Of a stretch of DNA of 64,000 nucleotides, positions 9,944 to 18,133 are shown in pieces. Numbering within the stretch: position 1 is the first letter of the stretch; every line of letters begins with the position of its first letter. Under the pieces are notes generated by a model. That model had not been told where the DNA came from. It was given only the letters and a program-made list of their open reading frames with translations, and did no database searches. The stretch spans positions 62,001 through 126,000 of the forward strand of contig NZ_JANBVF010000010.1 of assembly GCF_024437655.1 (NCBI RefSeq). Reading direction: 5' to 3'. Both the position numbers and the translations under genes were made by a program. The stretch is from Chitinolyticbacter albus (GTDB lineage Bacteria > Pseudomonadota > Gammaproteobacteria > Burkholderiales > Chitinibacteraceae).

Positions 9944-9950
9944 GTGCCGT

Positions 9951-10241
9951 TCAGTCTTGTTCACCAGATACCGGGGCGATGCGTTGATAGCGAGCTAGGT
10001 GGTAGGGAATGCTGGCCGTCACATCCTCGCGCTGCAAGCAGGTGAACTGCACCGGATCGATCGCAGGGAAGCAGGCATCGCCGATGAAGTCCCGCTGAAT
10101 TTCGGTCAGCACCAACTGGCTAGCCAAGGGCAAGGCCGGGGCATAAATCTCGGCGCTGCCGCCGCCGTACAGCGTGTCGCCCTGCCGGGAAGCGGCCCCC
10201 ATGACCGCGACGAGAATGATGTCGAGCTGTGGCGCCCTCAA
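9951..10241 (-). pseudogene. dihydrofolate reductase remnant with internal deletion
   Basis: A 96-codon reading frame whose C-terminal 75 residues match the end of dihydrofolate reductase: GDTLYGGGSAEIYAPALPLA corresponds to the conserved GG-x-IY-x-x-x-LP segment, then LVLTEI and GDACFP. The N-terminal stretch LDIILVAVMG resembles the first strand of DHFR, but the central roughly 80-90 residues, holding the folate and NADPH contacts, are missing. The frame remains open and starts with a TTG overlapping the acetyltransferase stop. It is therefore read as a deleted, non-functional folA copy; a short DHFR-like protein of unknown use is the alternative. Confidence 0.6.
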
Positions 10242-10792
10242 CAATCCTTGACAAGCAGCGAGGCTGGCCGGCGCCAGCCATAACGTAACATCGACGTATG
10301 CCCGGCTGCGAGTGCATCTGCAGCTTGCAACTCGCGGGCGCCCCGTCGCAGGTAGAACGTTTGTGCGGCGCGGTTGATCGGCAGCAGCCACAGGTAGAGT
10401 CCGTCGTATGGTGTCAGCTCAGCCGACCAAGTGACGACCTCGCGTAGCAAGGCGCTGCCTATACCTTGCATCTGCCAGGCCTTGGCCACATGCAGGTTGT
10501 CGAGCAGGCTGCCGAACTCTGGATCGCGCCGGGCCAGTGCGCAGGCAAAGCCGACGAGCTCGTCCCCTGACTCTGCCAGCAGCAGGCGCATCGCTGGATC
10601 GTGCCGGGTGCAGCGTTGTCGCCAGATGGCCAGCCGCTCGGAAACGATGGTATTGGCCAATTCCCTATCTGGCGAGTAGCCCAGCCAGCACTGGGTATGC
10701 AGCAGGCCGATGGCTGTCCCATCCTCGGCACAGGCCTCGCGATAGCGTATGGCCCCGGCTTTGCCTTCCACGGCGTTACCCATGCGTGACAT
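10238..10792 (-). CDS. GNAT family N-acetyltransferase
   Basis: A 184-residue acetyltransferase of the GNAT fold. The acetyl-CoA pyrophosphate loop appears as AWQMQGIGSALL (the Q/RxxGxG/A motif) at about residues 115-126, followed by YLWLLPINRAAQTFYLRRGA, the usual C-terminal strand and helix. The ATG at 10792 gives the first residues that fit the fold; a long upstream in-frame extension has no domain features. The acceptor substrate is unknown. It appears co-transcribed with the downstream DHFR remnant. Confidence 0.88.
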   Translation of the reverse strand: MSRMGNAVEGKAGAIRYREACAEDGTAIGLLHTQCWLGYSPDRELANTIVSERLAIWRQRCTRHDPAMRLLLAESGDELVGFACALARRDPEFGSLLDNLHVAKAWQMQGIGSALLREVVTWSAELTPYDGLYLWLLPINRAAQTFYLRRGARELQAADALAAGHTSMLRYGWRRPASLLVKDC

Positions 10793-11288
10793 TCCGCTCT
10801 GATGAAGATGGGCATCGAGCAAGACGCATGCCACGCGCTGCACCGCGATGACAGCGGGCCCGTTGCGGGTGGCGGTGGTCAAATCCGAGAGGTATTTGCG
10901 CTGTTGTGCGCAAAGCGCAACAGCTGGTAGGCAGTCAACGCTACGCGATGGCCTCCCGATAGCGTCAAGGCAGGGCGTGGGGCAAGCGATCCGGCGCGTA
11001 GCCTGTGCGAGGCGCTCCGCGCCGATACGGGGAGTATTTACTCCGCTTGTGCGCAGCGATAGCAGTCGACAAATACAGGCCACGGGGGGAATCAGTTCGA
11101 ACAGCATTGAGCGGGTTCAACACGATCGCCGGGCTCGTTTCGCAAATACATGCGACCGTTTGGCATCAGATCTTGCGCTATAGTCGGCGCCGCTTTATCG
11201 CGACGAAGCAGCAAGCCTATGATCGCCAACACAACTGAAAGCGCTTTCTTGATTAGAAAGCCAATTAAATCATGGACGGAGAGATGTG
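10793..11288. other. intergenic region between divergent genes
   Basis: About 500 bases between the acetyltransferase and the chitin-binding protein. No recognisable protein remnant is seen. It holds a hairpin around 10900-10922 (CTGTTG ... CAACAG) and a perfect 14-bp palindrome GGAGTATTTACTCC at 11031-11044 that could be an operator. The 250 bases before 11289 are less GC-rich and probably contain the promoter of the secreted protein. Confidence 0.4.
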
Positions 11289-12884
11289 ATGAACAAACTC
11301 AAGCAAAGCGGCGGAATGATCGCTCTGGCTGCAGCAATCATGGCAATCAGCCATGCCCCCGCAAACGCGGCGGCCGTAGCCTGCAAGCCGGCGTGGGATG
11401 ACAACAAGGTCTATTGGGGCGGCGACAGCGCGAGTTATGGCGGCCGCAATTACACCGCCGCATATTGGACACGGAGCCAAAACCCAGCCAGTAACCATGG
11501 TGGTGCGGGTAGTGGTCAACCCTGGATGGCTGGCGATGTGTGTGGTGCCGCGACGCCAACACCAACGCCGAAGCCCACCGGAGCACCCGTTCCCACTCCC
11601 AAGCCCACATCGATTCCCGTTCCAACACCGAAGCCAACGGTGACCCCGCTTCCGACTCCCAAACCGACGATAACACCAGTACCGACGCCCAAGCCGACGG
11701 TAACCCCGGTTCCAACGCCGAAGCCGACGGCGACCCCGGTACCGATTCTCACCCCAACGGCAGTGCCAGTAAGCGGTGGCCGAGCTGCGGCGATTCCAAT
11801 TGGCATTGAAAACGTCAACGATTCGCCCATGAAAGCCGCCGGGTATCGAGCGTTGTTGCGCTTTGTGCCGGCAAGCACCATCAGCATCGACCGCTTCTAC
11901 TTCGGCTTTAAATTACGCGGCGCGGATTGCGACGATCCGGCTGCTGCTGGCTATGGCGACGGCGATGGTGGCCAATTGCGAGCCAGCCTGGTTCAGATCA
12001 ATGCCGCAACGGGCCTGCCCGGTGCAACGATAGCCAGCGAAACCATCAATGCTTGCACCCGTTTCAACCAGGCCAAGAGTGAAGTGAACGGCGCAAAACC
12101 GGTGCTGGTGTGGGTCAACACGCCAGCCACGCTGCAAGCGGGCACCATGTATGGCTTGATCGTGAGCAACGCACACGCGAGCCCTGCTACCAATTTCTTC
12201 TCATTCAACATGCCGTTGGCCGACACCAGCCTCGCGGGCCCGCACGCACGCAACGAATTGAACGCCAATGCGCCGGGCGCGCTGCTGTCGCTCGACCCGC
12301 GCGAGCATGTGGCCTGGTCCACCGACAACGGCAATACCTGGCAATACGGCTCCAACAACGGCCAATACCGCTCGTATATGAACGACCACGATCAGGCCCA
12401 CCCGGCAACACGGATGCCGCAATACGGCTACCGCTTGAGCAATGGCACGCGCCTCGCCGGACAGCCGTATTACGCCTACAGCGTTGATTGTGTGGGTTGT
12501 ACCGCAACCTTTTCCAACGCGCGCTACGCGCGAACCTTCACCGAGGTGGGCGGCTTTACGGCCTCGGGCACCAATGTGGGCATGCTGACGCTGCGTAATA
12601 CCTCCACCGGCGCGCAGTCGAGCTGCATCACGCCACCGGGCTATGGGTTCCGTAAATGCACGCTGGGTAGCCCGATCACCGTGGCGGCGGGGCAAAGCTA
12701 TACCGTGCAATCGAATGGCACGGTCGAATTGATGAAGCTGGATTATTCGCAGCACCTGTTGTTTCCCACCGTGGGAACGGACAACGGTGAATCCCGCATG
12801 TATCAGGCATACCCGATGCCGGGCACCAAGGTTGAAGACGTGCCGAGCCTGTGGGCCGGGCCGCTGTCGGTTTATTTCAACTAG
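11289..12884 (+). CDS. secreted chitin-binding-module protein with Pro/Thr-rich linker
   Basis: A 531-residue exported protein. A signal peptide (MNKLKQSGG...AHAPANA-type, cleavage near residue 28) is followed by a CBM5/12-like module: CKPAWDDNKVYWGGDSASYG with later NYTAAYWT and GQPWMAGDVCG, the aromatic pattern that binds chitin. Next comes a linker of six near-perfect PTPKPTxxPV decapeptides (about residues 92-151). The remaining 370 residues, with several Cys and repeated aromatic motifs, match no family I recognise and may be an adhesive or catalytic domain. A GAGAG site 6 bases upstream favours the ATG at 11289 over a GTG at 11286. The binding role is inferred from the module only. Confidence 0.8.
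   Translation: MNKLKQSGGMIALAAAIMAISHAPANAAAVACKPAWDDNKVYWGGDSASYGGRNYTAAYWTRSQNPASNHGGAGSGQPWMAGDVCGAATPTPTPKPTGAPVPTPKPTSIPVPTPKPTVTPLPTPKPTITPVPTPKPTVTPVPTPKPTATPVPILTPTAVPVSGGRAAAIPIGIENVNDSPMKAAGYRALLRFVPASTISIDRFYFGFKLRGADCDDPAAAGYGDGDGGQLRASLVQINAATGLPGATIASETINACTRFNQAKSEVNGAKPVLVWVNTPATLQAGTMYGLIVSNAHASPATNFFSFNMPLADTSLAGPHARNELNANAPGALLSLDPREHVAWSTDNGNTWQYGSNNGQYRSYMNDHDQAHPATRMPQYGYRLSNGTRLAGQPYYAYSVDCVGCTATFSNARYARTFTEVGGFTASGTNVGMLTLRNTSTGAQSSCITPPGYGFRKCTLGSPITVAAGQSYTVQSNGTVELMKLDYSQHLLFPTVGTDNGESRMYQAYPMPGTKVEDVPSLWAGPLSVYFN
11562..11741 (+). repeat. six tandem 30-bp repeats coding the PTPKPTxxPV linker
   Basis: Six in-frame 30-base units each encode a PTPKPT block plus four variable residues (GAPV, SIPV, VTPL, ITPV, VTPV, ATPV). 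Units differ mostly at third positions, so the protein repeat is kept by selection or recent duplication. It is a coding repeat, not a CRISPR. Confidence 0.85.
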
Positions 12885-13019
12885 GCGTGCCGCTAACGCC
12901 GATGGGCGGGTGCGGAATTGATAGACGGTTCTAACAGGCTGGTGAGAAGCGCATCGCACACGCTGTGCACAGTGCGATGATCTTCTTGCCAGCCAGTTCC
13001 CCTGGACAGGAGTATGGAA

Positions 13020-13439
13020 ATGAATAGGCGACCGTTATCCGTGACCATCATTGCTTGGGCGCTCATCACGTTTGGAGCGATATTGGCAGCATCGACCGTA
13101 TTGGCGATGAATGACCCCGCACTGATCGAGCAAATGCGAAGAAGCCCAATGCCGATGCCCGTACAGTACGCCATCACTGCGGCAAGCTTGTTGCTCATGA
13201 TGGTTTCGGGCGTTGCCATGCTTAAAGGGCGCAACTGGGCAAGACAGCTTTGCGTCATCGCAAGCATCATCGGATTGCTGATAGGCCTGGCGATATCGCC
13301 GATCAAGGCAATCCTGCTTCCGGGCATGGTTTTTCTATTCGCCCTCATTTTTTTCCTGTTTAGCCCGAGAGCCAATTACTTTTTCCACGTACGGTATGGT
13401 TCGTTCGAGCGTGGACTGTTGACGATCATGCGACTATGA
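13020..13439 (+). CDS. small four-helix membrane protein of unknown function
   Basis: A 139-residue protein with four hydrophobic stretches (near residues 8-28, 52-70, 78-97 and 101-117) and basic loops (e.g. KGRNWARQ), typical of a small inner-membrane protein. No family is recognised with confidence. The site GGACAGGAG places the ATG at 13020 at good spacing, while the ATG at 13014 would be too close. It stands alone, 130 bases after the chitin-binding gene. Confidence 0.7.
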   Translation: MNRRPLSVTIIAWALITFGAILAASTVLAMNDPALIEQMRRSPMPMPVQYAITAASLLLMMVSGVAMLKGRNWARQLCVIASIIGLLIGLAISPIKAILLPGMVFLFALIFFLFSPRANYFFHVRYGSFERGLLTIMRL

Positions 13440-13782
13440 CGGAGTCCGTGCCGGGCGCCATCTGATGTTGAATTCAGCCGCCACCGAGGGCAATCCTCGC
13501 ATGCCGGATTGCGCGAATTCCTACCCGATACGCACTCACTGCTGCGCAATGGCGACGCCTGGCGACACTGCTGTCAGGCACCCAACACTAAGTTGCCGGC
13601 CTCCACACGCACGCCGATGTTGAATGCACTGCCCATCACCCATCACCCGGCGCCCGGTCGGCACGATGGCAGTCGTTGGCAGGGCATTATGGCCCTGCAA
13701 TGCGGTAGCGGATGGCGCCACACAGGCAGCCGCCGAGTACGTCAGCCAAGGCGGCTCCTTGCCCTTCCCACGGTGTGGGCTT
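13440..13782. other. intergenic region, nothing recognised
   Basis: About 340 bases between the small membrane protein and the convergent SDR gene. Short frames exist in both directions but show no family features or ribosome sites. No clear terminator, repeat or operator is seen. Confidence 0.4.
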
Positions 13783-14544
13783 TCAGTAATGGATGGCACC
13801 AGGCAAGCCGCCGCCCACCGGGATGGCATCGCCGTTGATGGCGACCGATAACGGCGAAGCGAGGAAGGCGATCACCGCTGCGACTTCGCTGGCGTCGACG
13901 ATCCGGCCCAGGCTGCTGTTTTTGGCGCCAAATGCTTCGGTTTCCGCGGTGGTGCGCTCGGTGCGGGTGGCACCTGGGTGCACGGCGACGACGTTGACGC
14001 CCTTGGGTCCGAGCTCGTCCGCCAAGTTCTTGGTGATGGCGGCCACGCCCACGTTGCGCAGCGTGGCGACCGGCCGGCCGGTCTTGTAGATGGCAAGGCC
14101 GCCCACGTTGATGATGCGGCCCCAGCCTTGTTCGACCAGCAGCGGCGCCACCGCGCGCGCGGTGCGCAGGTAGCCGACCACCTTCACGTCGATATCGAGC
14201 AGCACATCGTCATCGACGATTTCAGCGACGCCGGTGGCGGTGGAGATGCCGCCGGGCAGGGCAGCGGCATTGACGAGGATATCGACGCCACCGAGTGCTT
14301 CGACGGTGCGCGCCACCAGCGCGTCGACCTCGGCCTTGCTGGTGGTATCGGCCACGATAGGAACGATGCGGCGGCCGGTCTCGGCGGCGAGCTCCTGGGC
14401 GGTGCGTTCCAGCGCCTCGCGGCCGCGCGCGGAGATCACCACGTCGACGCCTTCCTGCGCCAGCGTGCGGGCAATCACGCGGCCTATGCCGCGGCTGCCG
14501 CCAGTGACGATGGCGCGTTTGCCTTGCAGTTGATAGTCAGCCAT
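13783..14544 (-). CDS. atypical SDR family oxidoreductase
   Basis: A 253-residue short-chain dehydrogenase/reductase. The nucleotide-binding motif GGSRGIG is intact near residues 16-22 and NAA follows the fourth strand. The usual catalytic residues are absent: where YxxxK is expected, the protein reads ATLRNVGVAAITK (Tyr to Ala, Lys to Asn), and the catalytic Ser position is Gly (INVGGLA). It belongs to a divergent SDR branch whose chemistry is uncertain. It overlaps the HAD gene by 8 bases and ends the tauD-like/HAD/SDR operon. Confidence 0.85.
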   Translation of the reverse strand: MADYQLQGKRAIVTGGSRGIGRVIARTLAQEGVDVVISARGREALERTAQELAAETGRRIVPIVADTTSKAEVDALVARTVEALGGVDILVNAAALPGGISTATGVAEIVDDDVLLDIDVKVVGYLRTARAVAPLLVEQGWGRIINVGGLAIYKTGRPVATLRNVGVAAITKNLADELGPKGVNVVAVHPGATRTERTTAETEAFGAKNSSLGRIVDASEVAAVIAFLASPLSVAINGDAIPVGGGLPGAIHY

Positions 14545-15241
14545 AGCGGTACTCCTGTGGGGTGGTGGTGCGGATCAGGGCAATCAGGTGATGGCGGATC
14601 TGCAGCAGCTGCGGGCTGCTGAAATCGGCATGGGGGTCGGTGTGCGGCGATTTCCACAGCGTGGTCCAGCCCAGAGCGCGCGCCGGCAGGATGTCGTGCG
14701 CCAGGCTGTCGCCCACCATCGCCACTTCGGCCGGGCGCAGGCCCGGGCGCAAGGCGGCCAGCTGGCAGAACAAGGTCTCGAACAGCGTCGTGGCGGGCTT
14801 CTTGATGCCGGCGGCGCCCGAGGTCAAGATCACATCGAAGGCACATACCAAGCCGAGACCGGCGAGCTTGCTGCGCTGGAAGGCATCGCGGCCGTTGCTC
14901 AAGAGCGCTGTCAGCGCGCCGGCGGCCCTGGCCTCGTGAACGAGCTCGCGTGCGCCGGGAAACGGCACGGCATGAAGGCCGAGGCGGCGATCGAAATCGG
15001 TGGCGAGCGCGTCGACGAGCTCGGGCGGCAGGCCGAAGCCCTGGCCCAGCGCAAGGAATACCGCGGGCTTGGGCAGCAGCTCTGTATGCAACGCCACGTA
15101 GCGTGCCAGCCAGTCGCGCTCGTTCACGCCATGCTGGCGCAGCGTATAGCGGTCGTACTGCTGCAGCGCGAACAGGCGCAGCGTGGCCGACTTGTCGTGC
15201 AAGGTGTCGTCAAGATCGAAAACGACGGCGGCGATGGGCAT
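14537..15241 (-). CDS. HAD family hydrolase
   Basis: A 234-residue phosphatase-like HAD protein. Motif I is DLDDT near residue 9, motif II a Ser within LLSNGRD (about residue 115), motif III a Lys in KKPATT, and motif IV VGDSLAHDI. The cap lies between motifs I and II. Substrate unknown. Its ATG shares one base with the dioxygenase stop (TGATG), so it is probably translated together with it, perhaps handling a phosphorylated product or flavin; this is inference. Confidence 0.9.
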   Translation of the reverse strand: MPIAAVVFDLDDTLHDKSATLRLFALQQYDRYTLRQHGVNERDWLARYVALHTELLPKPAVFLALGQGFGLPPELVDALATDFDRRLGLHAVPFPGARELVHEARAAGALTALLSNGRDAFQRSKLAGLGLVCAFDVILTSGAAGIKKPATTLFETLFCQLAALRPGLRPAEVAMVGDSLAHDILPARALGWTTLWKSPHTDPHADFSSPQLLQIRHHLIALIRTTTPQEYRYG

Positions 15242-16179
15242 CAGCTGATCACGCCAAAGAGTTCGCCTTCCAGCGGCTGCGAGCGAAATCCATCCGGGCC
15301 CACCGGCAACTCGCCCGCCACGGTGATGCGGCGCACGGTGCGCGGCGCGTCGAAGTGGGCATAGTCGATGGGGCCGGCGTGCGCGGTGGCCTGGTTGTCC
15401 CAGATCACCAGCGCATGCGGACTCCAGTGGAAGCGCACCTGATATTCGGGCCGGGTGACTTCCTCGGCGAGCAGATCGAGCAGCACCTGGCTTTCACGCT
15501 CGCGCAGGCCAACAATGTGGCTGGTGGTGCCCGGGTTGACGAACAGCACCTTCTCGCCGGTGTGGGGATGGACGCGCACCAGCGGGTGCAGCGCGGCGAA
15601 GGGGCCGGCCGGTTTGCCATCGCGCCGTACGCGCGGGCCGCTGCCAGCGTCGTAGCTGCCGGTGCGATGTACCGCCTGCAGGCCGTCGATCAGCGACTGG
15701 ATGCGTGGCGAGAGCCCGTCGTAGGCGGCAACCAGATTGCTCCACAACGTGTCGCCGCCGTAGGCGGGAATCTCGATGCCGCGCAGGATGGAATAGCTGT
15801 TGGGGTTGGCGACGAAGGTGATGTCGATGTGCCAACCCTTGTAGTCGCGCGGCGGCTTGCTGGTGGGGATGCCAAGGTCCGGCCGGTGCTTCTTGTACTC
15901 GCTGGCATGACGCTCCCAGATCTCCGGATGGGCCTCGAGGCCATCGGCGATGGGGTGGGCCGGCGTCAACGCGCCGAAGTAGCGGCCCAGGCGCAATTGG
16001 TCTTCGTCGCTGATGGGCTGGTCGCGAAAGAACAGCACTTTCCAGCGATTGATCGCGGCCTGAAGTTCGGCGACGGTATCGGCATCGAGCGGCTGGCGCA
16101 GGTCGAAGCCGCTGACTTCGGCGCCGATCACCGGGGTGAGCGGGCGCAGGGCGAGGCGGTTGCGTTGCAGGAGGGGCAT
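15241..16179 (-). CDS. TauD/TfdA family alpha-ketoglutarate-dependent dioxygenase
   Basis: A 312-residue non-heme iron dioxygenase of the taurine/alkylsulfatase group. The iron-binding HxD is in YKGWHIDITF and the distal His plus 2-oxoglutarate-binding Arg lie in ATAHAGPIDYAHF and RTVRRIT. Family members oxidise sulfonates or sulfate esters and release sulfite or sulfate. The ATG at 16179 begins the conserved domain; a TTG 19 codons upstream is possible. It heads an operon with HAD and SDR genes, separated from the encapsulin operon by a terminator. A second member (tauD) lies at 42123-42959. Confidence 0.9.
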   Translation of the reverse strand: MPLLQRNRLALRPLTPVIGAEVSGFDLRQPLDADTVAELQAAINRWKVLFFRDQPISDEDQLRLGRYFGALTPAHPIADGLEAHPEIWERHASEYKKHRPDLGIPTSKPPRDYKGWHIDITFVANPNSYSILRGIEIPAYGGDTLWSNLVAAYDGLSPRIQSLIDGLQAVHRTGSYDAGSGPRVRRDGKPAGPFAALHPLVRVHPHTGEKVLFVNPGTTSHIVGLRERESQVLLDLLAEEVTRPEYQVRFHWSPHALVIWDNQATAHAGPIDYAHFDAPRTVRRITVAGELPVGPDGFRSQPLEGELFGVIS

Positions 16180-16318
16180 GGCGGCGGGCTGGCGAATTGG
16201 AACTGTGCTTTGAGCAAGCTTCGTTCCAGCCGGCAAGCCGCGATATTGCTGGTGTGCGCGCCATCAAGTGCGCCGAAAGCAGCAGTCCGTTGTGCAGCCT
16301 GCTGCTTTTGGCGACAAG

Positions 16319-16342
16319 AAAAAGGCCGGCGCAGGGCCGGCC
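16319..16342 (-). terminator. rho-independent terminator of the encapsulin operon
   Basis: A 7-bp GC stem (GGCCGGC/GCCGGCC, 5-base loop) followed on the minus strand by five T residues, 22 bases after the cysteine desulfurase stop. It marks the end of the encapsulin transcript and separates it from the tauD-like operon. Confidence 0.8.
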
Positions 16343-16363
16343 TCAAGTGCGTGCAAAAAACGA

Positions 16364-18133
16364 TCAGCGCCGTGCGTGCGCCAAGCGGCTTACTACGTTC
16401 ACCAGCGTGTCGATCTCGGTGCAGGTGTTGTAGAACGCCAGCGACGGCCGCACGGTGGCTTCCAGCCCGAAGCGGCGCAGGATGGGCTGCGCGCAATGGT
16501 GGCCGGAGCGTACGGCGATGCCTTCCTCGTTCAGCGCATGGCCGACTTCCTCGGTGCGGTAACCCGGCAACACGAAGGAGAGCACACTGGTCTTCTCGCG
16601 CGCCGTGCCGATCAGCCGCAGGCCGGGTATGGTCTTGAGGCCCGTTGTGGCGTATTCGAGCAGGCCGTGCTCGTAGGCTGCGATGTTGTCGAGCCCCAGC
16701 CGCTCCACATACTTGAGCGCAGCGCCCAACCCCACCGCGTCGGCGATGTTGCCGGTGCCGGCCTCGAAACGCATGGGGGCCGGCTGGAACACCGTCTTCT
16801 CGAACGTGACGTCGGCGATCATGTTGCCGCCGCCTTGCCAGGGTGGCAGCGTCTCCAGCAGCTCGGCCTTGCCGTAGACCACGCCGATGCCGGTCGGCGC
16901 GAACACCTTGTGGCCGGAGAACACGAAGAAGTCGGCATCGAGCGCGGCCACGTTCACCCGCAGGTGCGACACCGATTGCGCGCCATCGATCAGCACCCTG
17001 GCGCCTGCCGCGTGGGCAAGCTGGATGATCTCTTGGATCGGCGTCACCGTGCCCAGCGCGTTCGACACATGCGTCACCGCGACGAGCTTGGTACGGCTGC
17101 TCAGGAGCTTCTGGTATTCATCCAGCCGCAACTGGCCGTCGTCGTCGACCGGAATCACGCGGATCTTCGCGCCTTTCTCGGCCGCTAGCTGTTGCCAGGG
17201 CACGATGTTGGCGTGGTGTTCCAGGTGCGAGACGATGATCTCGTCGCCGGCACCGATCTGCTGCTTGCCGAAGGTCTGCGCCACCAGGTTGATCGCCTCG
17301 GTGGCGCCGCGCACGAAGATGATCTCCTCGGGCGAGCGGGCGCCGATGAAGCGGGCAACCGTCTGCCGTGCATCCTCGTAGGCATCGGTGGCACGGGCGG
17401 CCAGCTCGTGTGCCGCACGGTGGATATTGGAGTTCTCGTGCTCGTAGAACTCTGAGAGGCGCTCGATCACCGCGCGCGGCTTCTGCGTGGTTGCCGCATT
17501 GTCCAGCCAGATCAAGGGCTTGCCATTGACCCGCTCGGCCAGGATGGGAAAGTCGCGCCGCACCGCGTTCACATCGAACGGTGGCCGTGTCGCTTGCGGG
17601 TGGGCGGTGGCATCGCTGCCGCGTTGCAAGCCATCGGGGGTCAGGAAGTAGTAGCTGCCTGCCGGTGCGAACTGTGCATGCGTGGTGCTGGGTCGGCCGA
17701 AGTCGATATCCAGCACCAGCGCAGCCAGCGCGTCGTTGCCGGGCAGACCGTTCGGCCCGCCGCGCAGCGCATCGCCACCCAGCGCCTGGGCGGCGAGGCC
17801 ATCGAGCGGATCGCTGCCGGCTTCGCCGAGGAAGTAATACGGCGTGCTCGGCGCGCCGGGCAGGGCGCCGCCACCGACCGCAGGCTGATGCGCGGCCGCC
17901 GCCTGCGGCACGGCCAGCGTTTGCTGGCCGGCACGACCGGCATCGACTGGAGCGCTGGCACTGGCCGGTTCCAGCGTCGGCGCGGCGCGTTGCGGCGCTG
18001 GCGTGGCCGCAGACTGGCCCGGCAGTAGCGCGAACAGCTCGCTCGCCAGCCGGGACAACTCCCCTTCACCCGGCAAGCCGGCCGCAGCCCCTGCGGGCAG
18101 CAGCAGATTACTTGTAGGTGTCTGGGTAGTCAT
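16364..18133 (-). CDS. family 2A encapsulin cargo cysteine desulfurase
   Basis: A 589-residue PLP enzyme taking sulfur from cysteine. Residues about 186-589 are a SufS-type group II desulfurase: the PLP lysine is K409 (VFSGHKVF) and the catalytic Cys is C547 (RSGHHCAQP). The first ~185 residues are an Ala/Pro/Gly-rich, probably disordered extension absent from housekeeping SufS. It carries the cargo-loading signatures known for family 2A encapsulins: an LSRLASELF helix (26-34) and two YYFL motifs (99-102 and 161-164). The start overlaps the end of the shell gene by 26 bases, giving coupled expression. It is inferred to be packed in the shell and to deliver sulfane sulfur there. A terminator follows. 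Confidence 0.95.
   Translation of the reverse strand: MTTQTPTSNLLLPAGAAAGLPGEGELSRLASELFALLPGQSAATPAPQRAAPTLEPASASAPVDAGRAGQQTLAVPQAAAAHQPAVGGGALPGAPSTPYYFLGEAGSDPLDGLAAQALGGDALRGGPNGLPGNDALAALVLDIDFGRPSTTHAQFAPAGSYYFLTPDGLQRGSDATAHPQATRPPFDVNAVRRDFPILAERVNGKPLIWLDNAATTQKPRAVIERLSEFYEHENSNIHRAAHELAARATDAYEDARQTVARFIGARSPEEIIFVRGATEAINLVAQTFGKQQIGAGDEIIVSHLEHHANIVPWQQLAAEKGAKIRVIPVDDDGQLRLDEYQKLLSSRTKLVAVTHVSNALGTVTPIQEIIQLAHAAGARVLIDGAQSVSHLRVNVAALDADFFVFSGHKVFAPTGIGVVYGKAELLETLPPWQGGGNMIADVTFEKTVFQPAPMRFEAGTGNIADAVGLGAALKYVERLGLDNIAAYEHGLLEYATTGLKTIPGLRLIGTAREKTSVLSFVLPGYRTEEVGHALNEEGIAVRSGHHCAQPILRRFGLEATVRPSLAFYNTCTEIDTLVNVVSRLAHARR

Noticed and set aside
11562-11741. Regular 30-bp repeats resembling a CRISPR array
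   Set aside because: They are in-frame coding repeats of PTPKPT with no spacers and no cas genes nearby.
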